DNA of 64,000 nt from Mesorhizobium sp. WSM4311 (GCF_002295115.1 NZ_NSFV01000019.1:44399-108398); one strand, 5' to 3'; shown: positions 16,653 to 24,746, counted from the first letter of the stretch. Program-made: numbers and translations. Notes: generated by a model from the sequence alone, not told the origin.

Positions 16653-16826
16653 GGTTTTCTCCTTGGGGTGCCGCAAGGCCGTTCCGGCCGTCATATCCGA
16701 TCAGAAATAACGATGCACAAACGCCGCTGTCAAACACAACCCCCGAAATGGTTGAGCCAGCGCGCCAGCGATTGAGCCAGAGGCGTTGGCCAGAGAACCC
16801 AGCCGTTTTCAATGGCCAAGGATGGA

Positions 16827-17222
16827 CTACAGCAGAGTGTGACCTGCCTCGACCAGATGCCGTCGCGCCGCATCCTGATCCCCGGCCTTCACCAGCAGGT
16901 GATCGCCGTCGAAGGTGGACACCAGGAAGATGCCCAGTCCCTTTTCCGACAGCGGCTGGATGACCGACAGCACGATGCCGGTTTCGTCGAAAGCAAAGGG
17001 CCCCTGCAATTTGAAGGCGACCCAGTCGCCGTCGTGCTTGACCGTGCCTGGGACGCGATCCTGCAGGCACGTGATCGAAAGCTCGTCGTCGGTCCGGGTG
17101 ATGCTGACGAAGCCCGGCCCGTCCGCCCAGCCGGGAATGCCGTCGCCCGACCCGAGCCGCGAAATCGCGTACGGCCCGGGAAGTTGCCTCAATTTGACCT
17201 TGGCAGCCATCGTCGTATCCAT
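16827..17222 (-). CDS. ACT-domain protein (amino-acid-binding, ACT_7/CASTOR-like)
   Basis: A 131-residue protein made of two ACT-like halves (YAISRLGSGDGIPGWADG, FVSITRTDDELSITC; then LSVIQPLSEKGLGIFLVSTF, DHLLVKAGD). No catalytic domain is attached, so it is probably a stand-alone amino-acid sensor. GGAGG lies only one base before the ATG at 17222 and 13 bases before the next ATG at 17210, so the start is uncertain. It follows the GNAT gene by 16 bases and shares its transcript. Confidence 0.85.
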   Translation of the reverse strand: MDTTMAAKVKLRQLPGPYAISRLGSGDGIPGWADGPGFVSITRTDDELSITCLQDRVPGTVKHDGDWVAFKLQGPFAFDETGIVLSVIQPLSEKGLGIFLVSTFDGDHLLVKAGDQDAARRHLVEAGHTLL

Positions 17223-17238
17223 GCCTCCGATTTGTCCG

Positions 17239-17703
17239 CTATCGCGTCAATTTCTTGCTCATATAGACCGTCATGCCGCCCATGAACGGCTCCTCCCGCT
17301 CGATCGTATAGCCATGCTTTTTGTACAACAACACATTGGCCTCGAAGGCGCCATTGGTCAGCAGGCGCAGCTCCAGGCGGTCTGCTTCGAGCGCCTTGCG
17401 CTCGGCCCGCTCCAGCAGCAGCCGGCCGATCCCCCTGCCCTGCGCCGGCGGCGCGACGCAGACATTCTCGATCCACAGATGATCGTCGGCCAGCATGGTT
17501 TCGATCATCCCGACGATGCGGCCGCCGTCGACGGCAAGCTCGAACGGATGCTCGGCAACGGCCTTCCCGTAATCGGCGCGCATCGGCAGCGGCTCGCGGC
17601 CGATCACCGGCACCCATTTGCCATAGGCCGCGCGCACAATGTCCCTGATGGTCGCGGCGTCAGCGGTTTCGGCCGGCCGAAACCGGATGGAAGAATTTGT
17701 CAT
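17239..17703 (-). CDS. GNAT-family N-acetyltransferase
   Basis: A 154-residue Gcn5-type acetyltransferase: the N-terminal RPAETADAATIRDIVRAAY, the central strand WIENVCVAPPAQGRGIGRLL with the acetyl-CoA loop, and the C-terminal ANVLLYKKHGYTIERE. The ATG at 17703 has GGAG eight bases upstream. The substrate is unknown. It heads a two-gene unit with an ACT-domain protein. A terminator-like hairpin ends 20 bases before the start codon, leaving no room for a promoter between them. Confidence 0.9.
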   Translation of the reverse strand: MTNSSIRFRPAETADAATIRDIVRAAYGKWVPVIGREPLPMRADYGKAVAEHPFELAVDGGRIVGMIETMLADDHLWIENVCVAPPAQGRGIGRLLLERAERKALEADRLELRLLTNGAFEANVLLYKKHGYTIEREEPFMGGMTVYMSKKLTR

Positions 17704-17722
17704 CACAGTGCTCCAGATATGC

Positions 17723-17753
17723 AAAACCCCGCCGGCGATGTCGCGGGCGGGGC
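17723..17753 (-). terminator. Terminator-like GC hairpin with T-run just before the GNAT gene (possible attenuator)
   Basis: On the minus strand CCCCGCC (17752-17746) pairs with GGCGGGG (17733-17727) and TTTT follows. It is a canonical intrinsic-terminator shape. It ends about 20 bases before the GNAT start. A CCCGCCC at 17829-17823 further upstream could compete for the 3' arm. It may end the aldo/keto reductase operon or attenuate the GNAT/ACT unit. Confidence 0.55.
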
Positions 17754-17932
17754 TGGAAACGAACGAACCGGATCTATCCTGCCGGCCTTTGTCGTCGCGC
17801 AATCAGCTTGCCGCTCCGCAATGGGCGGGAACAACGTCGCTGGGTGTTTGTGGGCGCGAGAGCGAACATGACGCCAAGCTGGAACATGAGGCGCGGGCGT
17901 CAAGGCTTGGGGATTAGCCCAGACTTTCGAAC

Positions 17933-18043
17933 TTAGTACTCCTGCGCCGTCAGCCTGAACAGGATCTCGTTGATGTCGGCCTCATCGGGCCAGCTCATGG
18001 CGAACTCGACCGTCCTGAAGGAATCCGCCGGATGGCTACACGG
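17933..18043 (-). pseudogene. Probable C-terminal coding relic of an unrecognised gene
   Basis: On the minus strand a 36-codon open stretch ending in TAA reads with typical GC-rich coding choice (SFRTVEFAMSWPDEADIN then EILFRLTAQEY). It is interrupted upstream by an in-frame stop and then by the end of the aldo/keto reductase gene. It looks like the last third of a protein whose body is gone. No family is recognised. The remaining 230 bases of this gene gap hold only the hairpin at 17723-17753. Confidence 0.35.
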
Positions 18044-18063
18044 TCACAGAGCGCGCGCACGCT

Positions 18064-19053
18064 TCAGCGGTCAATCCTCGCCGCCTGTTGCGGCGAATAG
18101 CGCTCGCCCTGCACGGCAATTGCCGAGACCGCGTTTTCGATGTCGGCAAGATCCTGCGCCGTCAGCGCGACCGAGGCCGATCCGATGTTCTCCTCGAGGC
18201 GGTTGAGCTTCGTCGTGCCGGGGATCGGAACGATCCAGGGTTTTTGCGCCAGCAGCCAGGCGAGCGCGACCTGCGCCGGGGTCGCCTTCTTTTGCGCCGC
18301 GATGGCGACGATCGCGTTGACCAACGCCTGGTTCGCCTTGCGCGCCTCTTCCGCGAAACGCGGCACGGTGTTGCGGAAGTCGCTGCTGTCGAACCTGGTA
18401 TCGGCATTGATGGCGCCGGTCAGGAAACCCTTGCCCAGCGGGCTGAAGGGCACGAAGCCGATGCCCAGTTCTTCGAGCACCGGCAGGATCGCCGCCTCGG
18501 GTTCGCGCCACCACAGCGAATATTCGCTTTGCAGGGCGGCGACCGGCTGCACCGCATGGGCGCGGCGGATGGTGCGCACGCCGGCTTCGGAGAGGCCGAA
18601 ATGCTTGACCTTGCCTTGGCCGATCAAGTCCTTCACCGCGCCCGCCACATCCTCGATCGGCACGACCGGATCGACGCGGTGCTGGTAGAGCAGGTCGATC
18701 CGGTCGGTCCTCAGCCGCTTGAGCGAGGCCTCGACGACCTCGCGAATATGCTGCGGCCGGCTGTCCATGCCTTGATGTCCGGCCGTGCCGGCGATGTCGA
18801 TGCCGAATTTGGTGGCGATCACCACCTGGTCGCGGATCGGCTGCAGCGCCTCGCCGACGACCTCCTCGTTCTTGAACGGCCCATAGACCTCCGCCGTGTC
18901 GAAGAAGGTGATGCCGCGCTCGAAGGCGGAGCGGATCAGGCGAACGGCATCCGGCGTCTCCATCGGCGCCCCGTAGGACTGGCTGATCCCCATGCAGCCG
19001 AGCCCGATGGCCGAGACTTCGAGGCCGCTTGTTCCAAGTGTGCGCTTTTGCAT
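18064..19053 (-). CDS. Aldo/keto reductase
   Basis: A 329-residue TIM-barrel oxidoreductase: GLGCMGISQSYG, the catalytic Asp/Tyr in FFDTAEVYGPFKNEE, Lys in VIATKFG and His in LLYQHRVD complete the AKR tetrad. The C-terminal IPGTTKLNRLEENIGS binds the NADP phosphate. GAAGGAG precedes the ATG at 19053. It is the last gene of an operon with DUF2255, CMD-family and cupin genes, driven from the divergent region before 20211. Confidence 0.94.
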   Translation of the reverse strand: MQKRTLGTSGLEVSAIGLGCMGISQSYGAPMETPDAVRLIRSAFERGITFFDTAEVYGPFKNEEVVGEALQPIRDQVVIATKFGIDIAGTAGHQGMDSRPQHIREVVEASLKRLRTDRIDLLYQHRVDPVVPIEDVAGAVKDLIGQGKVKHFGLSEAGVRTIRRAHAVQPVAALQSEYSLWWREPEAAILPVLEELGIGFVPFSPLGKGFLTGAINADTRFDSSDFRNTVPRFAEEARKANQALVNAIVAIAAQKKATPAQVALAWLLAQKPWIVPIPGTTKLNRLEENIGSASVALTAQDLADIENAVSAIAVQGERYSPQQAARIDR

Positions 19054-19108
19054 TTTCAATTCTCCTTCGGTGTGATCCGCACCGTGGCGGCACCGGCACG
19101 TGCCGCGA

Positions 19109-19423
19109 TCATCGGTGCGAGCTGGCTGCGTATTTCGCCCGGTAGGCGTCATCGATGCGGGCGTTGACGGTTCCCTCGACTGCTTCAAAGGTAACGTCCC
19201 GGGTCAGGCCGGCAGCCGTGATGCGTCCGGCCTTCTGCCTGATCGCGGCCTGATACCAGCGCGACTGCCGGCCGTTGTAGCCGCGCACATAAAGCGCGCC
19301 GTCGACGACGACCGACCAGATCCAGGTCGGCGTGCCCAGGGTCACGCCGTCATCGCGCAAAGGCGAAATATGCAGATCGTCGGTTGCCGCGATCCTCCCG
19401 AGTTCATCCTTCGACCAAGGCAT
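19109..19423 (-). CDS. DUF2255-family protein
   Basis: A 104-residue protein with the family pattern IWSVVVDGALYVRGYNGRQS, RWYQAAIRQKAGRI and a C-terminal acidic/aromatic repeat (DVTFEAVEG). Its small beta-rich fold resembles flavin-reductase-like or nitroreductase-associated proteins, but no function is established. It is packed 3 bases after the CMD-family gene and 55 before the aldo/keto reductase. Confidence 0.85.
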   Translation of the reverse strand: MPWSKDELGRIAATDDLHISPLRDDGVTLGTPTWIWSVVVDGALYVRGYNGRQSRWYQAAIRQKAGRITAAGLTRDVTFEAVEGTVNARIDDAYRAKYAASSHR

Positions 19424-19426
19424 TTC

Positions 19427-19765
19427 CTATTCCTTTTTCTCGGCATCCGCCTGTTCGAAAACCTTGCGGGCGACGCCGATCGCCGTGCTTGCAACCGGCC
19501 ATCCGGCGTAAAAGGCGAGATGCGTGATGGTTTCGATGAGTTCGTCGCGGGTGACGCCATTGTCGAGTGCCCGCTTCATGTGGAAAGGCATCTCGTTGAT
19601 CCGGTAGTTCGAGATCAGGCTGGCGACGGTGACGAGGCTGCGGTCGCGCGGCGAAAGGCCGGGCCGTATCCAGACATCTCCGAACAGCACCTCGTCGGTG
19701 TATCTGCCGAGCGCGGGCGCGATATCGGAGAACGGACTCCTGTGCGGCACTGGTTTATCGGTCAT
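19427..19765 (-). CDS. Carboxymuconolactone decarboxylase (CMD)/AhpD-like family protein
   Basis: A 112-residue helical protein matching the CMD family: GDVWIRPGLSPRDRSLVTVA and GVTRDELIETITHLAFYAGWP. The family includes gamma-carboxymuconolactone decarboxylase and AhpD-type peroxidases; the CxxC of AhpD is missing, so a thiol peroxidase role is unlikely. It lies in the cupin/CMD/DUF2255/AKR operon. Cupin plus CMD neighbours are frequent in oxidoreductase clusters of unknown substrate. Confidence 0.9.
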   Translation of the reverse strand: MTDKPVPHRSPFSDIAPALGRYTDEVLFGDVWIRPGLSPRDRSLVTVASLISNYRINEMPFHMKRALDNGVTRDELIETITHLAFYAGWPVASTAIGVARKVFEQADAEKKE

Positions 19766-19815
19766 GGTGGTTTCCTTCGTTGCGGCATCGGTCCAAGCGA
19801 AGCGCTGATGCTTGC

Positions 19816-20211
19816 TCAGACCCCGTATTGTTCGTCGGTAACATGCTCCATCCAGTCGACGACCTTGCCTTCGAGGGCCTCGGCGATGGCAATGTGGGTC
19901 ATCGCTGTTGTCGGTGCCGCGCCATGCCAGTGCTTCTCGCCGGCCGCGAACCAGACGATGTCGCCGGGGCGAATAGGCTCGATCGGGCCGCCCTCACGTT
20001 GGACCAGGCCGGCGCCCGACATGACGATCAGCGTCTGGCCGAGCGGATGGGTGTGCCACGCGGTGCGCGCGCCGGGTTCGAAAGTCACGGTGGCGCCGCC
20101 GACGCGGGCCGGCTCGCTGCCCTTGAACGGTGCGTCGATGCGCACCGTGCCGGTGAAATAGTCGGCTGGACCTTTTGCGGAAGGCTGCGAGCCGCTTCGC
20201 TTGATGTCCAT
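19816..20211 (-). CDS. Cupin-domain protein
   Basis: A 131-residue single cupin barrel. Motif 1 is GARTAWHTHPLGQTLIVMSG, with the two metal-binding His, and motif 2 is PIRPGDIVWFAAGEKHWHG. GGAG lies shortly before the ATG at 20211. Close relatives are annotated as small cupins with hydroxynitrile-lyase-like active sites, but the reaction here is unknown. It is the first gene of the four-gene operon and is divergent from a LysR regulator. Confidence 0.92.
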   Translation of the reverse strand: MDIKRSGSQPSAKGPADYFTGTVRIDAPFKGSEPARVGGATVTFEPGARTAWHTHPLGQTLIVMSGAGLVQREGGPIEPIRPGDIVWFAAGEKHWHGAAPTTAMTHIAIAEALEGKVVDWMEHVTDEQYGV

Positions 20212-20363
20212 GGTTTCTCCTTCTCGACGCCAGGCAGCACGCTGCCCCAGGCCTTCAAGGCCGCCGAGTTCGGGCAGCCAATTGTGATGGCGTCTATTTA
20301 GCGCCTGCGATTGGCCTGGATTAGATGCTACACCCGGCATGTACTTATGAGGACAATTCATCA

Positions 20364-21257
20364 ATGCCGCGAGACAATCTGAACGAGCTGGCCGCTTTCC
20401 TCGCCGTCGCGCGCGAAAAAAGCTTCACGCGGGCGGCGGCCCAGCTCGGCGTCTCGCAATCGGCGCTCAGCCACACGGTGCGCGCGCTGGAGGAGCGGCT
20501 GGGCGTGCGGTTGCTGACCCGCACCACGCGCAGCGTGGCGCCCACCGAGGCCGGCGAGCGCCTGGTGCGCTCCGTCGGGCCAAGGCTCGACGAGATCGAG
20601 GCCGAGCTCGCCGCGCTAAGCGCCCTGCGTGAAAAGCCCGCCGGCACCATCCGCATCACTGCCAGCGAGCACGCCGCCGAGGCGGTGCTGTGGCCGGCGA
20701 TCGCGCGGCTTATGCCGGACTATCCCGACCTCAAGGTCGAGATCATCGTCGACTACGGCCTGACCGACATCGTCGCCGAGCGCTATGACGCCGGCGTGCG
20801 GCTTGGCGAACAGGTGGCGCACGACATGATCGCGGTGCGCATCGGCCCCGACATGCGCATGGCCGCGGTTGCATCGCCCGCTTATTTCGCCCGGCAGCCG
20901 AGGCCGCGCACGCCGCAGGAACTTACCGCCCACAACTGCATCAACCTGCGCCTGCCGACCTATGGCGGGCTCTATGCCTGGGAATTCGAAAAGGCCGGGC
21001 GCGAACTGAAGGTGCGCGTCGAAGGCCAGCTGATCTTCAACACGGCGGGGTTGCGCATGAATGCGGTGCTGGCCGGCCTTGGCCTTGCCTACCTGCCGGA
21101 GGATCAGGTGCGCGCGCATCTTGCCGACGGCCGGCTGGTGCGGGTGCTGGCAGACTGGTGCCCGCCCTTCCCTGGCTACCATCTCTACTACCCCAGCCGT
21201 CGCCAGGCGACGCCTGCCTTCTCGCTGCTGGTCGATGCGCTGCGCTATCGCGGCTAG
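20364..21257 (+). CDS. LysR-family transcriptional regulator of the cupin/CMD/AKR operon
   Basis: A 297-residue LTTR of the CrgA/DsdC-like group: helix-turn-helix REKSFTRAAAQLGVSQSALS and RLLTRTTRSVAPTEAG, then an effector domain beginning GTIRITASEHAAEAVLWP. GAGGAC precedes the ATG at 20364. It is divergent from the cupin gene with 152 bases between starts, so it is the probable regulator of that operon. The effector is unknown. Confidence 0.93.
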   Translation: MPRDNLNELAAFLAVAREKSFTRAAAQLGVSQSALSHTVRALEERLGVRLLTRTTRSVAPTEAGERLVRSVGPRLDEIEAELAALSALREKPAGTIRITASEHAAEAVLWPAIARLMPDYPDLKVEIIVDYGLTDIVAERYDAGVRLGEQVAHDMIAVRIGPDMRMAAVASPAYFARQPRPRTPQELTAHNCINLRLPTYGGLYAWEFEKAGRELKVRVEGQLIFNTAGLRMNAVLAGLGLAYLPEDQVRAHLADGRLVRVLADWCPPFPGYHLYYPSRRQATPAFSLLVDALRYRG

Positions 21258-21331
21258 AACGTCTGGACTGCGCCCGCGGTCGTTCTATTTTCCTGCCGGA
21301 ACGCGATTGAAGAAACCCCGGAGCCGTCGCG

Positions 21332-21709
21332 GTGACAGAAACCGACCTCTATCGTGGCTATATCGACTGCCTCAACAATCAGGATTGGGCGCGGCTGCAT
21401 CTCTTCGTCCATGACGAGGTGCACTACAGCAGTGAGCGCGTCGGCCTATCGGGTTACCGCGCCATGCTGGAGCGGGATTTCCGGGAAATTCCCGATCTCT
21501 ATTTCGATGTCCAGCTGCTGATTGCCCAACCACCGTTCATAGCCAGCCGCCTGCAGTTCAACTGCACGCCAAAGGGAACCTTCTTCGGCCTGCCCATCAA
21601 CGGCCGCAAGGTCTCGTTCAGCGAGAACGTTTTCTATGAATTTCTGAGCGATCGGATCAGGAACGTCTGGTCGGTGATCGACAAGGCGGCCATCGAAGCA
21701 CAGCTTTGA
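21332..21709 (+). CDS. SnoaL/NTF2-like protein (ester-cyclase type)
   Basis: A 125-residue alpha+beta barrel protein. It opens with the family helix (LYRGYIDCLNNQDWARLHLF) and has LPINGRKVSFSENVFYEF near the C terminus. The GTG at 21332 is the only suitable start. Members are polyketide cyclases, isomerases or binding proteins. It is 74 bases after the LysR gene and could be in its transcript. The 242 bases after it carry a decayed fragment of a CCTCTCCCC-type repeat near 21720-21750 and nothing else recognised. Confidence 0.85.
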   Translation: MTETDLYRGYIDCLNNQDWARLHLFVHDEVHYSSERVGLSGYRAMLERDFREIPDLYFDVQLLIAQPPFIASRLQFNCTPKGTFFGLPINGRKVSFSENVFYEFLSDRIRNVWSVIDKAAIEAQL

Positions 21710-21951
21710 TGAGGCCAGCTCCCCTCTCCCCATTCCCACAGGGAGTTGAGGACTGATCCGCGCAGCGGACGAAAAGCCAATTGCTTGGTTTTTCGAAAGA
21801 CGAACGGCCGGCAGGCGGATGAGAGGCAGCGCCAACGTTGGTCAGTGATTGCCGATCGTTCGTAAAAATCGATCATTCTGACCATAACAATTCGTTGGAA
21901 AGATCGTTTGAGGAATGGCATTCCTCCGGCATACATGTCTGGAGAATTGCA

Positions 21952-23013
21952 TTGTCATCCGCCATCCACATCGCGAACGATATTTCGAAAAGCATGATTT
22001 CCGCCGACCTCGCCGCAGGCCGCAAGCGGCTCGATTCGGTGTGGAACGGCATTATCCCCGGCATCGTGCTGGTGGCGATGATCACGGCCGTCGCCTTCTC
22101 GGCGCACAATGTCTCCGGCTTCGCTTTGTTCAGCCCGATGATCCTGGCTGTCGTTGCCGGCATGGTCTATTCCAACGTGCTCGGCACGCCGGCGCACGCC
22201 AAGGCCGGCATCGCCTTCTCGCAAAAGCGCCTGCTGCGCTTCGCCATCGTCCTGCTCGGCTTCCAGCTGACGCTCGGCCAGGTCGTCTCCATCGGCGCCG
22301 GCGGCGTCGGCATTGTCGCGGCGACGCTTGGCGCCACCTTCCTCTTCACCGTCACGCTCGGCCGGCTGATCGGCGTCGACGCCAAGCTGGCGCAGCTGAT
22401 TGCCGCCGGCACCTCGATCTGCGGCGCCTCGGCCATCGTCGCCACCAACATCGTCACCGATGCGCGCGACGAGGACGTCACCTATGCCGTCGCCTCGATC
22501 ACGCTGTTCGGCACCGTCGCCATGCTCGGCTTCCCGCTGCTCGCCCCGGCGCTCGGCCTCGACCAGCACGCTTTCGGCCTGTGGGCCGGCGCCTCCATCC
22601 ATGAGGTGGCGCAGGTCATCGGCGCCGGCTTCCAGAACGGCACCCAGTCCGGCGAGATCGCCACCGTGGCCAAGCTGACGCGCGTTGCCATGCTGGCGCC
22701 GACGGTCATCGCACTCGGCCTGATGGCACGGCGCGGCAGCCGCGACCAATCGGCGGCACGGCCGCCCATGCCGTGGTTCGTCGCCGCCTTCGTCGCCGTC
22801 GTGGCGTTGAACAGCCTGGTCACCGTGCCCGCCGAAGTGAAGTCGGCCATGGCGCTCGCCACCACCATCATGCTGACCATGGGGCTGGCCGCCATGGGTC
22901 TGCAGGCCGACATTTCGCAGCTGCGGTCGCGCGGCCTGCGCCCGCTGGCGCTCGCCTTCTGCGCCTTCCTGTTCATCGGCGGCTTCAGCCTGATGCTGGT
23001 GAAGTTCGCCTAG
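21952..23013 (+). CDS. YeiH-family putative sulfate/anion exporter, inner membrane
   Basis: A 353-residue protein of the PSE (Cons_hypoth698) family with about ten hydrophobic segments. The hallmark GTSICGASAIVATNIVTDA and GASIHEVAQVIGAG are both present. The TTG at 21952 has GGAG eight bases upstream and was preferred; an ATG at 21994 is possible, and the frame upstream to 21838 is not typical of the family. The transported ion is not established; sulfate or sulfite export has been suggested for relatives. It lies before the denitrification locus but has no NnrR-like box. Confidence 0.88.
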   Translation: MSSAIHIANDISKSMISADLAAGRKRLDSVWNGIIPGIVLVAMITAVAFSAHNVSGFALFSPMILAVVAGMVYSNVLGTPAHAKAGIAFSQKRLLRFAIVLLGFQLTLGQVVSIGAGGVGIVAATLGATFLFTVTLGRLIGVDAKLAQLIAAGTSICGASAIVATNIVTDARDEDVTYAVASITLFGTVAMLGFPLLAPALGLDQHAFGLWAGASIHEVAQVIGAGFQNGTQSGEIATVAKLTRVAMLAPTVIALGLMARRGSRDQSAARPPMPWFVAAFVAVVALNSLVTVPAEVKSAMALATTIMLTMGLAAMGLQADISQLRSRGLRPLALAFCAFLFIGGFSLMLVKFA

Positions 23014-23115
23014 CTCGCCAAGCCTCCCGCGAGGATTCGGATTCCGGCGGCCGCAGGGACGTCGGCTGGGTTGCCTGGCCGCATCTCACTCCAGTCTCCG
23101 ACGCGCGCTCTTTCC

Positions 23116-23129
23116 TTGCGCCAGCACAA
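23116..23129 (+). promoter_or_regulatory. NnrR/FNR-type box before the DUF1858 gene
   Basis: TTGCGCCAGCACAA has TTGCG and CACAA half-sites around CCAG, the pattern I know for NnrR sites. It is centred about 67 bases before the start at 23190. The two other boxes in this locus have the same spacer. Confidence 0.65.
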
Positions 23130-23189
23130 CGACCGACCAACCGGCTCTGCTACGGTCGAAGTATGGGGAGAACCACGAAGGAGACGCCC

Positions 23190-23441
23190 ATGCGGATCGA
23201 TCCGAACATGTCCATGGACGACCTCATGAGACGATGGCCAACAAGCATTGCCGTGCTGATCCGGCACGGGATGCACTGCGTGGGCTGCCACATCGCTCCC
23301 TTCCATTCGATTGCCGAGGCCTGCCGGGATCATCGAATTGACGAAGCCGATTTCCTGAAAGGTCTTGAACGCGCCGTCGCCGGCGGGCCGGTCAGCCGTC
23401 CCTATGCTCCGCCAGCATCACCAGGCGATGCGCGTCGGTGA
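23190..23441 (+). CDS. DUF1858-domain small protein with Cys-x2-Cys motif
   Basis: An 83-residue protein with the DUF1858 signature: DPNMSMDDLMRRWPTSIAVL then GMHCVGCHIAPFHSIAEAC, giving a Cys-x2-Cys pair plus a third Cys. GAAGGAGA lies seven bases before the ATG at 23190. DUF1858 occurs alone or fused to iron-sulfur and di-iron repair proteins. The NnrR-like box upstream places it in the denitrification regulon. Its last 50 bases overlap the convergent regulator gene. The molecular role is unknown; metal or NO chemistry is an inference. Confidence 0.85.
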   Translation: MRIDPNMSMDDLMRRWPTSIAVLIRHGMHCVGCHIAPFHSIAEACRDHRIDEADFLKGLERAVAGGPVSRPYAPPASPGDARR

Positions 23442-24108
23442 TGGTGACACGCTGGCGGCCGCTGACGATGATCCCGCGTTCCTCCCAGGCGCTCAGCAGC
23501 CGGCTCACCGTATGCAAGGTCGTCCCCGTCATCTCGGCGATGTCCTGGCGAGAGATCGGGAAGTCGATCTCGATGCCGGCATCGGTCTTGCGCCCCGTCT
23601 GCTTCACCAGCCGCAGCAGCGCACTGGCAACGCGTTGCTCGACCTGTTCGGTGGCCAGTTCCATCACGCGCGCCTGCGTGTCCTGCAGCCTCGCGCCGAC
23701 CGTCTTGAATGTTCCCGCGGTAAGAACGGGAAACCGGGACGATAGGTCCGGCCACACGGCATTCGGCCAGACCAGAACCACGCAGTCGACCGCGGCGATC
23801 GCGGTTGCCGGATAGGTCAGCCGGCCGAGTGCGGCGGCAACGCCGAATATTTCGCCCTCACTGATGTAGCGGGCGATCACCTGGCGCCCGTCGGGCGTGG
23901 TCCGCACGACGCGAATATGTCCCGCCAACAGCACGTAGAATGAACGCGCCTCAGCCTCCTGCTCGAAAATCGCGGCTTCCTTGGCAAACCGCACGGACCG
24001 GGCATCCCTCAGAATGCTGTCCAGCTCCGCGGGCCCCAGGCCCTCGAACAGCGAAAGCCTCGCGATGATCGATCGGTCAAGCGGCAACCCCAAACCCTCG
24101 CTGCACAC
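23392..24108 (-). CDS. nnrR: Crp/Fnr-family regulator, NnrR/DNR-like
   Basis: About 238 residues: a cyclic-nucleotide-type sensor domain (LFEGLGPAELDSILRDARSV, then SEGEIFGVAAALG) and a Crp-type helix-turn-helix (DIAEMTGTTLHTVSRLLSAW). It lacks the N-terminal Cys cluster of FNR, so it should not be an iron-sulfur oxygen sensor; the DNR/NnrR branch senses NO through haem. The recognition helix TLHTVSR fits TTGCG half-sites, and three such boxes are found in this locus. The start is uncertain: the frame is open to 24222, while GTG 24108 or a nearby TTG fits the family better. Confidence 0.85.
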   Translation of the reverse strand: MCSEGLGLPLDRSIIARLSLFEGLGPAELDSILRDARSVRFAKEAAIFEQEAEARSFYVLLAGHIRVVRTTPDGRQVIARYISEGEIFGVAAALGRLTYPATAIAAVDCVVLVWPNAVWPDLSSRFPVLTAGTFKTVGARLQDTQARVMELATEQVEQRVASALLRLVKQTGRKTDAGIEIDFPISRQDIAEMTGTTLHTVSRLLSAWEERGIIVSGRQRVTITDAHRLVMLAEHRDG

Positions 24109-24151
24109 GGCTCCAGATGACGCCGGCAGCCAGTCTATATTTCGTGCGCCA

Positions 24152-24169
24152 ATTTGCGCCAGCGCAAAT
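24152..24169. promoter_or_regulatory. NnrR/FNR-type box between the regulator and pseudoazurin
   Basis: ATTTGCGCCAGCGCAAAT is a perfect 18-base palindrome centred 80 bases before the pseudoazurin start. A class-II activator position would put the transcript start near 24202. It also lies about 52 bases from the regulator's likely start, so it could serve autoregulation as well. Confidence 0.75.
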
Positions 24170-24240
24170 CGCCTGTCCGTGCTGTCGGCTAGAAGGCTGC
24201 AACGGTTTGAGCCGTGATGCACCGAAGAAAGGACTTACCC

Positions 24241-24681
24241 ATGAAATTCCACCTGATCGCCGCGGCCGCCGCCCTGTTCGCCCTCGCCGGCGTCGCAAAC
24301 GCCGAAGAGCACGTCGTCCAGTTGCTGACCAAGGGAGACAAGGGATCCATGGTCTTCCAGCCCGATTTCATCAAGGCGGCCCCTGGCGATACGGTCAAGT
24401 TCGTGCCCGGCGACAAGACCCACAATGTCGAAACCATCAAGGGAATGCTTCCCGACGGCGCCCAGGAAATCAAAAGCAAGATGGGTGAAACGACGACCGT
24501 CACCATGACGCAGGAAGGCGTCTACGGCGTCAAATGCAGCCCGCACTACGGGATGGGCATGGTGGCGCTGATCGTGGTCGGCAAGCCCGTGAATCTCGAC
24601 GCGGCGCAGGCCGTCAAGCAGGTCGGCAAGGCCAAGACCGTGTTCCCCACGCTGTTTGCTCAGGTGGCGAAGGCGAACTGA
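24241..24681 (+). CDS. Pseudoazurin, periplasmic type-1 copper protein
   Basis: A 146-residue precursor with a 21-residue signal peptide ending in ANA. His61, Cys99, His102 and Met107 correspond exactly to the mature copper ligands His40, Cys78, His81 and Met86 of known pseudoazurins (KCSPHYGMGM). It is the periplasmic electron donor to copper nitrite reductase, whose gene follows. An NnrR-like box lies upstream and a strong hairpin follows the stop, so it is probably its own transcript. Confidence 0.95.
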   Translation: MKFHLIAAAAALFALAGVANAEEHVVQLLTKGDKGSMVFQPDFIKAAPGDTVKFVPGDKTHNVETIKGMLPDGAQEIKSKMGETTTVTMTQEGVYGVKCSPHYGMGMVALIVVGKPVNLDAAQAVKQVGKAKTVFPTLFAQVAKAN

Positions 24682-24746
24682 TCGAGGCCGACGGCCGGGC
24701 GGACAGACAGGTTCGTCCGCGCTCGACATTGGAATTGCAAAGTCTT

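Noticed and set aside
24108..24222. N-terminal extension of the Crp/Fnr regulator to 24222
   Set aside because: It would contain the NnrR-like box inside the coding region, and the added residues do not resemble the family.
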